A DNA stretch of 64,000 nt, from assembly GCA_034522155.1 (NCBI GenBank), contig JAXHLP010000005.1:372001-436000 (forward strand). Direction: 5' to 3'. The position numbers were made by a program, and so were the translations under genes. The number at the start of each line of letters is the position of its first letter. The first letter of the stretch is position 1. A model generated the notes under the pieces. That model ran no database searches, was not told the origin of the DNA, and was given only the letters and a program-made list of their open reading frames with translations. Shown piece by piece: positions 8,741 to 16,101 of the stretch. Origin of the DNA: Salinilacustrithrix sp034522155 (lineage in GTDB: Bacteria; Actinomycetota; Acidimicrobiia; Acidimicrobiales; Salinilacustritrichaceae).

Positions 8741-9637
8741 ATGATCGTCTGGTTGGCTGCTCTGGGCATCGCCACTGGCATCGCGCTCGCGTTCTGGGCG
8801 CTGCGGCCCGACCCCCACGTGGTATCGGTCGGCCCCGACCCCGAAGACCTGGTACCCACGTCGCGAACGGTCGAACTCGAGCGCTCGGCGGCCGAGCGCA
8901 TCTTCGAACCGACTGCCGCGGCCATCTCCAAGGTGGTGAACCGGTTCCTCCCGCACGGTGTGCTCGACGCCACCGCTCACACCCTGCGTGTCGCCGACGT
9001 CAACCCGCGCTGGCGTCCGGAGTTCATCATCGGCCTCCAAGCCGCCGGTCTCGTCCTCGGCGTGCTCGGCTCGGCCGCCTACCTGAGCACGGCCGGTACC
9101 AGCCGCACCAACCTCATGGCTTGTGGCCTGCTCATCGTTCTCCTCACGATGGGCCCGAACGCGCGCATCAAGCGCATGGCCGATGACCGCCGCAAGGCCA
9201 TCACCAACGAGCTGCCCGATGTGCTCGACCAGCTCAAGGTCACCGTCGAGGCCGGCATGAGCTTCGACGGCGCGCTCCAGCGTGCTGGCCAGGAAGGGCG
9301 CGGGCTCCTCGCCACCGAGCTGCTGAAGACCGTCAACGACATGCAGCTCGGGTTGTCCCGCGGTGAGGCGCTCCACGCGATGGCCGACCGCAACGATGTG
9401 GCGGATCTCCGCCAGTTCGTGTCGGCGGTCCGCCAGGCCGAGAAGCACGGCTTCCCGTTGGCCAACATCTTGAAGCTCCAGTCGCTCGAGCTGCGCGACC
9501 GCCGCCGGGCGCGCGCCGAGGAGAAGGCCATGCAGGTGCCGGTGAAGATCACCTTCCCGCTGGTCTTCTGCATCCTGCCCGCCCTGTTCGTGGTGATCCT
9601 CGGGCCGGCGGGCATCCAGATCAGCGAGGGTTTCTAG
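8741..9637 (+). CDS. tadC: TadC-type Tad inner-membrane platform protein
   Basis: A 298-residue protein of the T2SSF family, the second platform subunit that pairs with TadB. It has an N-terminal membrane helix (residues 1-18), two more near 100-140, the conserved ELPDVLDQLKVTVEAGMSFDGAL segment, and a C-terminal hydrophobic helix (FPLVFCILPALFVVILGPAG). ATG 8741 was chosen because GGAGGA (8728-8733) lies at good distance; GTG 8726 is in frame but inside the ribosome binding site. It is the last Tad gene here: no Flp pilin or prepilin peptidase follows. Confidence 0.88.
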   Translation: MIVWLAALGIATGIALAFWALRPDPHVVSVGPDPEDLVPTSRTVELERSAAERIFEPTAAAISKVVNRFLPHGVLDATAHTLRVADVNPRWRPEFIIGLQAAGLVLGVLGSAAYLSTAGTSRTNLMACGLLIVLLTMGPNARIKRMADDRRKAITNELPDVLDQLKVTVEAGMSFDGALQRAGQEGRGLLATELLKTVNDMQLGLSRGEALHAMADRNDVADLRQFVSAVRQAEKHGFPLANILKLQSLELRDRRRARAEEKAMQVPVKITFPLVFCILPALFVVILGPAGIQISEGF

Positions 9638-9656
9638 CGTCGCGAACGGCAGGTCG

Positions 9657-9662
9657 TAGGCT
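9657..9662 (+). promoter_or_regulatory. -10 element (TAGGCT) for gatCAB
   Basis: TAGGCT is followed by eight bases and the GTG at 9671, so the transcript is probably leaderless. This starts a new operon after tadC and favours GTG 9671 over the TTG at 9662, which would lie inside the promoter. Confidence 0.45.
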
Positions 9663-9670
9663 TGACCGCC

Positions 9671-9982
9671 GTGCCCGACCCGCCCACCCCGATCAGCCCG
9701 GACGACGTCGCCAAGGTCGCCGGGCTCGCGTGTCTGACGCTCACCGCCGACGAGCTGCACGCCTTCACCGGCCAGCTCCGGTCCATCCTCGAGCACGCCC
9801 GCGACGTCGAGGAGCTCGACCTCGAGGGCGTGCCGCCGACGGCGCACCCGTATCCGCTACGCAACGTCATGCGCGCCGACGAGATCCGGCCGTGCCTCGA
9901 CCGCGACGAGGTGCTCGACCAGGCGCCGGCCGCCGAGGAGGGGATGTTCCGGGTACCGCCCGTGCTCGGGGAGGCCCCGTGA
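9671..9982 (+). CDS. gatC: Aspartyl/glutamyl-tRNA amidotransferase subunit C
   Basis: A 103-residue protein, normal for GatC, the small belt-like subunit that holds GatA and GatB together in the transamidosome. Typical segments are visible: ISPDDVAKVAGLACLTLTADEL at the start, QLRSILEHARDVEELDLEGVPPTAHP in the middle, and LRNVMRADEIRPCLDRDEVLDQAPAAEEGMFRVPPVL at the end. The stop overlaps the gatA start (GTGA). GTG 9671 is preferred over TTG 9662 because a -10 element lies just upstream. Confidence 0.95.
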   Translation: MPDPPTPISPDDVAKVAGLACLTLTADELHAFTGQLRSILEHARDVEELDLEGVPPTAHPYPLRNVMRADEIRPCLDRDEVLDQAPAAEEGMFRVPPVLGEAP

Positions 9983-11394
9983 CCGCCGCCGACATCGCGG
10001 CGGCCGTCCGGTCCGGCGACCGGTCCGCGCTCGAGGTCGTGGAGGAGCATCTCGGACGCATCGACGGGCAGGACGGCGAGATCCACGCCTTCAACCACGT
10101 CACCGCCGACCACGCCCGCGCCGCCGCCCGGGCGATCGACGAGGCCGTGGCCGCCGGCCAACCGGTCGGGCCGCTGGCCGGTGTGCCGGTCGCGTTGAAG
10201 GACAACCTCTGCACGCGCGGCGTGCCGACCACGTGCTCGTCCCGGATCCTCGCCGGTTGGTGCCCGCCCTACGACGCCACCGTCGTCGAGCGTCTCGCCG
10301 CGGCCGGTGCCGTGGTGGTCGGCAAGACGAACCTCGACGAGTTCGCGATGGGCAGCTCGACCGAGAGCTCAGCGTTCGGGCCCACCCGGAACCCGGTCGA
10401 CACCCAGCGTGTCCCGGGCGGCTCGTCGGGAGGTTCGGCGGCCTCGGTCGCGGCCGGGTTCGCCCCGGTCTCGTTCGGGTCCGACACCGGCGGCTCGATC
10501 CGCCAACCCGCGGCCCTGTGTGGCGTGGTCGGCGTCAAGCCGACCTTCGGGCGCGTGTCCCGCTACGGCCTGATCGCGTTCGCGTCCAGCCTCGACCAGG
10601 TCGGTCCCTTCGCGGCCACCGTCGCGGACGCTGCGCTCGCCACCGACGCCGTCGCCGGCCACGACCCGCGTGACTCGACGTCGATCCCGGAGGCCACACC
10701 GGCCCTGACCGATGCGGTCGGTACGGGTGTCGACGGGCTGCGCGTCGGCCTGGTCCGCGAGCTGCTCGACGACGTCCAACCCGAGGTGGCGGCCCGTACC
10801 CGCGAGGCCGCCGACGCACTCGACGAGGCCGGCGCCGAGGTCGAGGAGGTCTCGATCCCCTCCACCGTGCTCGGGCTGTCGGCCTACTACCTCATCGCGC
10901 CGGCGGAGGCGTCCTCGAACCTGGCCCGCTTCGACGGCGTCCGCTACGGCCACCGCGACGAGCGGTCCACCATGCCCGAGACCTACACGGCAACCCGCAC
11001 GAGTGGCTTCGGCGCCGAGGTCAAGCGGCGCATCATGCTCGGGACCTACGCCCTGTCCGCCGGCTACTACGACGCCTATTACGGTCAGGCGCAACGGGTC
11101 CGGACCATGATCATCCGCGAGTTCGACGAGGCCTACGAGCGCTTCGACGCGCTGCTGAGTCCGACATCGCCGTGCGTCGCGTTCGGCTTCGGCGACAAGA
11201 CCGGCGACCCGCTCACCATGTACCGCAACGACGTGTGCACCGTGCCGGCGAACCTGACCGGCGATCCGGCGATGTCGGTGCCGTTCGGGCGGGGCGCCGA
11301 CGACCTACCCGTCGGTGTGCAGGTCATGGCACCGGCGCTCGGCGAAGCGATGATGTTCCGGGTCGGCGGCGCGCTGGAGGAGGCAGCTCCGTGA
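9979..11394 (+). CDS. gatA: Aspartyl/glutamyl-tRNA amidotransferase subunit A
   Basis: A 471-residue amidase-signature enzyme that releases ammonia from glutamine for conversion of mischarged Glu-tRNA(Gln) or Asp-tRNA(Asn). The Ser-cisSer-Lys triad is intact: Lys74 in VALKDN, Ser149 in the GGSSGGSAA loop, and Ser173 in DTGGSIRQPA. It overlaps gatC and gatB by four bases each, giving tight stoichiometric coupling. The presence of GatCAB suggests that GlnRS and/or AsnRS is absent or supplemented; that cannot be judged from this window. Confidence 0.97.
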   Translation: MTAADIAAAVRSGDRSALEVVEEHLGRIDGQDGEIHAFNHVTADHARAAARAIDEAVAAGQPVGPLAGVPVALKDNLCTRGVPTTCSSRILAGWCPPYDATVVERLAAAGAVVVGKTNLDEFAMGSSTESSAFGPTRNPVDTQRVPGGSSGGSAASVAAGFAPVSFGSDTGGSIRQPAALCGVVGVKPTFGRVSRYGLIAFASSLDQVGPFAATVADAALATDAVAGHDPRDSTSIPEATPALTDAVGTGVDGLRVGLVRELLDDVQPEVAARTREAADALDEAGAEVEEVSIPSTVLGLSAYYLIAPAEASSNLARFDGVRYGHRDERSTMPETYTATRTSGFGAEVKRRIMLGTYALSAGYYDAYYGQAQRVRTMIIREFDEAYERFDALLSPTSPCVAFGFGDKTGDPLTMYRNDVCTVPANLTGDPAMSVPFGRGADDLPVGVQVMAPALGEAMMFRVGGALEEAAP

Positions 11395-12833
11395 GCGAGG
11401 TCGGTCTGCCCCAGGGCTACGAGATGGTGATCGGGCTGGAGGTCCACACCGAGCTGGCCACGGCCACCAAGCTCTTCTGCGGTTGCCCGAACCACTTCGG
11501 CGACGAGCCCAACACCAACGTCTGCCCCGTGTGCCTCGGGCTGCCCGGTTCGATGCCGGTGCTCAACGGTGGCGCCGTCGAGCTCGCGACGCGCCTCGGC
11601 CGGGCCCTGCACTGCGAGGTGCGGGAGTCGATCTTCGCCCGGAAGAACTACTTCTACCCGGACATGCCGAAGGACTACCAGATCTCCCAGTACGACCTGC
11701 CGCTCAACGTCGATGGCCACCTCGATCTGCCCGATGGCACGCGGGTGGGCATCGAGCGGGCCCACATCGAAGAGGACACCGGCAAGTCGACCCACGTCGG
11801 CGGGGCCAACTCCTCGACGAAGGGTCGCATCCACGACGCGGGCTATTCGCTCGTCGACTACAACCGCTCGGGGGTCCCGCTGGTCGAGATCGTGTCCCGC
11901 CCCGATCTGCGGAGCGCCGATCAGGCTCGGACCTACGTCACCGAGCTCCGGGCCCTGCTCGCCGCCACCGGCGTGTCCGACGCCAAGATGGAGGAGGGCT
12001 CGATGCGCGTCGACGCCAACGTGTCGGTGCGAAAGCCCGGCGCGGCCTTCGGGACGCGCTGTGAGATCAAGAACCTCAACTCGGTGCGCTCCCTCGGACG
12101 GGCCATCGACTACGAGGCCCGGCGGCAGATCGACCTCCTCGGATCCGGCGAGCGCATCGTCCAACAGACCCGGCACTGGAACGAGGACGACGGTCGGACC
12201 CACACGCTGCGCTCGAAGGAGGAGGCCGAGGATTACCGCTACTTCCCCGAACCCGACCTCGTGCCCCTCGATCCCGACGAGTCGACCATCGCCGCGATCG
12301 ATGCCGCGCTGCCGCCGCTGCCTGCCGATCGGCGGCGCGCCCTGGCCGGCGCCGCCGGTGTCGAGCTCCCGGACGAGTCGGTGTCGATCATCGTCGACCG
12401 GGGTCTCGACGGGCTGGCCGCCGACGCGATCGCCGCCGGGGCCGACGCCTCCAAGGTGCTGACGCACGTGCAGCACGACCTGGCGGTGGAAGGCGCGGAG
12501 CAGATCGAGGCCGCCGACCTGGCCGCGCTGATCGCCATGGAAGCCGGTGGCGAGCTGACCTCGAGCCAGGCGAAGCAGGTGCTGGCTGACATGGCCGAGA
12601 CCCACCGCCCGCCGGCCGACATCGCCGCCGAGCGCGGCTTCGAGGCGGTCGACACCTCCGATCTCGAATCGATGCTCGATGCGCTCATCGCGGCGAATCC
12701 CGACGAGTGGCGCCGCTTCTGCGAGGGCGAGGGCAAGATGCAGGGCTTCTTCATCGGCCAGATCATGGGCCAGACCGACGGCCAGGCCGACGGCAAGACG
12801 CTGAACCAGCTCCTCCAGCAGCGCAAGGGGTGA
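11391..12833 (+). CDS. gatB: Aspartyl/glutamyl-tRNA amidotransferase subunit B
   Basis: A 480-residue protein, standard GatB length. It begins YEMVIGLEVHTELATATKLFCGC, has the zinc-site CPVCLGLPGSMPVLN, the kinase-like cradle with HIEEDTGKSTH, and a C-terminal helical/YqeY-like tail domain that binds tRNA (LAALIAMEAGGELTSSQAKQVL). It phosphorylates the tRNA-bound Glu/Asp and completes amidation with ammonia from GatA. Last gene of the gatCAB operon; the following 128 bases separate it from the next operon. Confidence 0.97.
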   Translation: MSEVGLPQGYEMVIGLEVHTELATATKLFCGCPNHFGDEPNTNVCPVCLGLPGSMPVLNGGAVELATRLGRALHCEVRESIFARKNYFYPDMPKDYQISQYDLPLNVDGHLDLPDGTRVGIERAHIEEDTGKSTHVGGANSSTKGRIHDAGYSLVDYNRSGVPLVEIVSRPDLRSADQARTYVTELRALLAATGVSDAKMEEGSMRVDANVSVRKPGAAFGTRCEIKNLNSVRSLGRAIDYEARRQIDLLGSGERIVQQTRHWNEDDGRTHTLRSKEEAEDYRYFPEPDLVPLDPDESTIAAIDAALPPLPADRRRALAGAAGVELPDESVSIIVDRGLDGLAADAIAAGADASKVLTHVQHDLAVEGAEQIEAADLAALIAMEAGGELTSSQAKQVLADMAETHRPPADIAAERGFEAVDTSDLESMLDALIAANPDEWRRFCEGEGKMQGFFIGQIMGQTDGQADGKTLNQLLQQRKG

Positions 12834-12947
12834 ACAGGCACCGGCTCGCACCGGCGGGACTCCCCGTCGCCGATCACCTTCGAGCGCACGCTCTGAACAA
12901 GCCATGAACGGCGGCCGGGTTTCCCGGCGCGGAGTCCGAGGGGCCCC

Positions 12948-12953
12948 TAGGTT
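12948..12953 (+). promoter_or_regulatory. -10 element (TAGGTT) for the molybdopterin oxidoreductase operon
   Basis: TAGGTT followed by eight bases and the ATG at 12962, again the leaderless layout. It argues for ATG 12962 rather than the in-frame GTG at 12956. Confidence 0.45.
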
Positions 12954-12961
12954 GCGTGTTC

Positions 12962-14140
12962 ATGGCCGTCCGCCCGATCGAGTGGCCCGAGCTGGTGCGT
13001 CGTGGACCGGCCGGCGGCGACGCCTCGCCGCTCCGCGACACCCGGACCGCCGCCCTGCTGGGGATCGCGCTCGGGGTGACGTTCACGGTGTGCTTCCTGA
13101 CCGGCCTCTACTCGCACTGGGCCCAGAGCACCGATCCGATCGTCGCGTTCCCGTCCCGTCCCGCCGGTCTCTACCGGATCACCCAGGCCACCCACGTGTT
13201 CACCGGCGTCCTGTCGATCCCGCTGCTGCTGGCCAAGCTCTGGACGGTCCTGCCGACGTTCTTCCGGCTTCCGCCCGTCGCGTCGGTGCCGCACGCGATC
13301 GAACGGCTCGCGCTCCTCCCGTTGGTGGGCGGCGGCATCTTCCTCCTGCTGACCGGCGTGAACAACGTGGCGGCCTGGTACCCGTGGGAGTTCGGCTTCG
13401 TGGCCGGCCACTACTGGGCGGCGTGGCTCACCATCGGCGGGCTGATCGTCCACGTGGGTGCGAAGTTCGCGACCGCGAGCGAGGCGCTCCGAGGCGATGG
13501 TGACCATGACGGTGGGGGCGACGACGATCCGCGCCGGGACGGTCGCCTCAGCCGGCGGGGCTTCCTCGGCGTGGTCGGGGGCGTCGGGCTGTTCCTCGCC
13601 GCCTCGCTCGAGTCCCAGTCCATCGCCGTGTTCCGTCGCATCGGCATCTTCTCGCCCCGTGACCTCGATGCCGGTCCCCAGGGGTTCCCGGTCAACTCAT
13701 CCGCGCGGTTCCGCGGTGTGGTCGACGCTGCCATGTCACCCGACTACCGGTTCCGGGTCACCGGCGACGTCGAACGAGAGCTCAGTTTCACGCTCGACGA
13801 CCTCCGGGCCATGGAGCAGCACGAGGCCGAGCTGCCGATCGCCTGCGTGGAGGGATGGAGCAAGTCGGCGCGCTGGCGCGGTGTCCGGTTGCGTGACCTG
13901 TTCGCCATGGCGGGCGCGGCCGAGGGGCGGAGTTGCACGGTGGTCTCGCTGCAGCGCCGGGGCGGCTTCCGGTCGTCGTTCGTGAACCACCACCACGCCG
14001 CGGACGTCGACACGCTGCTCGCGCTCGAGCTGAACGGCGAGCCGTTGCACATCGACCACGGGTTCCCGGTGCGCCTCATCGGACCGAACCGGCCCGGGGT
14101 CAACCAGACCAAGTGGGTGGAGGAGGTGCACATCTCGTGA
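12962..14140 (+). CDS. Membrane cytochrome-like domain fused to a sulfite-oxidase-type molybdopterin domain
   Basis: A 392-residue two-part protein. Residues 1-175 contain about four membrane helices with histidines well placed for b-type heme (His78, His150, His164). After an acidic loop, residues 197-215 read LSRRGFLGVVGGVGLFLAASL, an internal twin-arginine-like motif plus hydrophobic segment. Residues about 240-392 match the oxidoreductase molybdopterin-binding fold, with Cys295 in IACVEGWS as the likely molybdenum ligand and GFPVRLIGPNRPGVNQTKWVEEV at the end. It should pass electrons between membrane heme and an exposed molybdenum site; the substrate is unknown. GTGA overlap with the next gene. 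Confidence 0.8.
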   Translation: MAVRPIEWPELVRRGPAGGDASPLRDTRTAALLGIALGVTFTVCFLTGLYSHWAQSTDPIVAFPSRPAGLYRITQATHVFTGVLSIPLLLAKLWTVLPTFFRLPPVASVPHAIERLALLPLVGGGIFLLLTGVNNVAAWYPWEFGFVAGHYWAAWLTIGGLIVHVGAKFATASEALRGDGDHDGGGDDDPRRDGRLSRRGFLGVVGGVGLFLAASLESQSIAVFRRIGIFSPRDLDAGPQGFPVNSSARFRGVVDAAMSPDYRFRVTGDVERELSFTLDDLRAMEQHEAELPIACVEGWSKSARWRGVRLRDLFAMAGAAEGRSCTVVSLQRRGGFRSSFVNHHHAADVDTLLALELNGEPLHIDHGFPVRLIGPNRPGVNQTKWVEEVHIS

Positions 14141-14583
14141 CCGCCGCCCGGACCGACGATCGCCCCACCCACACCAAGGGCTTCTGGATCGGGTTGGTGC
14201 TCGGCGTCCCGGTGATCGCGTTCGGTCTCCGCGGCCTGCTCGGCACCTTCCAGGGCGTCGCCCTGGCCAGCTACGGCCAGTACTTCGTGGGCGGCGCGCT
14301 CCTGCACGACCTGCTCATCGCACCGGCCGTGTGCGCCGTCGGATGGCTGATCGCCCGGTGGCTGCCTCGACCTGCAGTGGCGCCCGTGCAGGCCGCGCTG
14401 ATCGCATCCTCGGTCGTCGCGGTGGTGGCCTACCCCTTCGTGCGGGGGTACGGGGCGACGCCGGGTGAACCGTCGTTCCTCCCGCGTGACTACACGAACT
14501 CCGTGCTCCTCGTCTGGGCCGTCGTGTGGATGGTCGCGCTCGTGGTCGTGGCCGTTCGCGTGGTCAGCGCTCGGCGCCGGTGA
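14137..14583 (+). CDS. Small four-helix membrane protein, function unknown
   Basis: A 148-residue protein with about four hydrophobic helices (residues near 18-35, 48-70, 82-105 and 125-145), a polar N-terminus and an arginine-rich C-terminus. It starts in a GTGA overlap with the molybdopterin oxidoreductase, so it may be its membrane partner or assembly factor. A DLLIAPAVCAVGWLIARWLPRP segment with a His in the preceding loop is the most distinctive part. I do not recognise the family. Its 3' end overlaps the convergent MATE gene by 20 bases. Confidence 0.75.
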   Translation: MTAARTDDRPTHTKGFWIGLVLGVPVIAFGLRGLLGTFQGVALASYGQYFVGGALLHDLLIAPAVCAVGWLIARWLPRPAVAPVQAALIASSVVAVVAYPFVRGYGATPGEPSFLPRDYTNSVLLVWAVVWMVALVVVAVRVVSARRR

Positions 14584-15889
14584 CGGCCCAGGCGCCCGAT
14601 CGCCACCGCAACGCGAGCACCGACGCTCGGGAGACCATCAGTACGGCCACGGCGCCCCAGACCCACCCGATCCCGAGATCGAGCACCAGGACGGCCACGG
14701 CGGCGGGGACCGTGGCACCCAGCGCGCCGAGCATGGCCACGGCGAGGAACCGCATGTCGCCCGCGCCGATGAGCAGGCCGTCCAGCACGAATGCCAGCGC
14801 GTTGACCGGCTGCAGGACCGCGACCCACAGCAGCACGAACCCGGCCAGCGACACGACCGCGGGGTCGTTGCTGAAGATCTCGGGGAGCACGGGCCGCAGG
14901 ACGACCACGACCAGCGCGCTGACGAGGCCGGCGGCGACCCCCAGCTCGAGCATCCGGTGTCCGGCCTCGCGGGCGGTGTCCGGGCGGCCGGCGCCCAGGT
15001 GGCGTCCGATCAGCGACTGGCCGGCGATCGCGATGGCGTCCAGCGCGAGGGCGAGCAGGCTCCAAACCGCGAACGCGATCTCGTGGGCGGCGACGTCGGT
15101 CGTACCGATCCGAGCCGCCACCGCGGTGGCCAGGGTCAGGGCCCCGCGCAGCGCCAACGTGCGGACGAGCAGGTCGGCGCCGGCGCGGCCGAGACGTCGG
15201 ATCGCGGCCACGTCGGGTCGCCACGACAGCCCGCGTCGACGGATCTCCCGGCGGATCATGGTCACGTACACAGCAGCGGTCGCCACCTCCGCGACCACGG
15301 TCGACAGTGCCGAGGCGCCGATCCCGAACCCGAGCCCCACGATGAGGACCAGCTCGAGCACCAGGTTCCCGACCGCTGCCGCCACCGCGACGGCCAGCGG
15401 GGTCTTCGTGTCCTGCAGGCCACGGAGATAGCCGGTGCCGGCGAAGGTCAGGAGCTGGGCGGGCACTCCCAGCGCGGAGATGCGCAAGTAGAGCTCCGCG
15501 TTGTCGAAGACCGCGCCCTGCGCACCGAGCATCGCCACGATCGGCCCGGCCCCGACCGCGACCACCGCGCCGACGACCACACCGATGCCCACGGCCAGCC
15601 AGAGGCCCTGGAGTGCCTGCACGGCCGCGTCGTCGTCCCGGCCCGCGCCCAGCAGGCGTGCCACGGCCGCCGTCGTCCCATAGGCCAGGAAGATGAACAC
15701 CGCGAAGCCTGTGAGCAGTGCGGAGGTCGCGACGGCGAGGCCGGCCAGCTCGTCCGTGCCGATGTTGCCGACGACGGCCGTGTCGGCGAGCGTGTAGAGC
15801 GGCTGGGCGATCAGGGCCCCGAGCGCGGGGATCGCGAGCCGGGCGATCTCGCGGTCGTGGCGCCTGCGCCCCCGCGCCGTCGTGCCCAC
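14564..15889 (-). CDS. MATE family efflux transporter (DinF-like)
   Basis: A 441-residue polytopic protein with about twelve hydrophobic helices, the size and pattern of MATE exporters, which swap Na+ or H+ for cationic drugs or metabolites. The N-terminal LAIPALGALIAQPLYTLADTAVVGNIGTDELAGLAVA is characteristic of the DinF-like branch, repeated weakly in the second half (AGQSLIGRHLGAGRPDTAR), as expected from internal duplication. GTG 15889 is the only sensible start. A 43-codon frame ends seven bases upstream. Confidence 0.92.
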   Translation of the reverse strand: MGTTARGRRRHDREIARLAIPALGALIAQPLYTLADTAVVGNIGTDELAGLAVATSALLTGFAVFIFLAYGTTAAVARLLGAGRDDDAAVQALQGLWLAVGIGVVVGAVVAVGAGPIVAMLGAQGAVFDNAELYLRISALGVPAQLLTFAGTGYLRGLQDTKTPLAVAVAAAVGNLVLELVLIVGLGFGIGASALSTVVAEVATAAVYVTMIRREIRRRGLSWRPDVAAIRRLGRAGADLLVRTLALRGALTLATAVAARIGTTDVAAHEIAFAVWSLLALALDAIAIAGQSLIGRHLGAGRPDTAREAGHRMLELGVAAGLVSALVVVVLRPVLPEIFSNDPAVVSLAGFVLLWVAVLQPVNALAFVLDGLLIGAGDMRFLAVAMLGALGATVPAAVAVLVLDLGIGWVWGAVAVLMVSRASVLALRWRSGAWAVTGAER

Positions 15890-15895
15890 CGGGGT

Positions 15896-16027
15896 TCAGC
15901 GGGGGGTGCGTCGCACCCAGTCGAGCCCCAGGTGGCGCGCGCCGCCGGCGCTGTCGTCGAGCATCACGTCGTGGCCCGGCGGGCGTGTGGTGGTCGAGGC
16001 GGTCGGCCCAGTCATCGGAAGGGTCAT
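15896..16027 (-). CDS. Possible 43-aa small protein upstream of the MATE gene
   Basis: ATG at 16027 opens a 43-codon frame ending in TGA at 15896-15898, six bases before the MATE GTG. It begins MTLPMTGPTAS and ends DDSAGGARHLGLDWVRRTPR, a hydrophilic, basic tail. The short distance would suit translational coupling or an upstream regulatory frame. No homologue comes to mind and the ribosome binding site is weak, so it may be chance in GC-rich DNA. Confidence 0.3.
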   Translation of the reverse strand: MTLPMTGPTASTTTRPPGHDVMLDDSAGGARHLGLDWVRRTPR

Positions 16028-16088
16028 CAGGAAGATCCTGTCACGGCGGGCGCGGGAACTCGGTGGGCCCGCCGCGTGGTCCGCCGCG

Positions 16089-16094
16089 TAGCCT
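16089..16094 (+). promoter_or_regulatory. -10 element (TAGCCT) for ilvD
   Basis: TAGCCT is followed by CAGGAGC and the GTG at 16102. The seven-base gap fits a leaderless transcript, although the gap also holds AGGAG, so a slightly upstream start with a ribosome binding site is possible. Confidence 0.4.
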
Positions 16095-16101
16095 CAGGAG
16101 C

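Noticed and set aside
12830..12907. 25-codon frame overlapping the gatB stop as GTGA
   Set aside because: No hydrophobic or motif content, no downstream coupling, and overlaps alone are common in this sequence.
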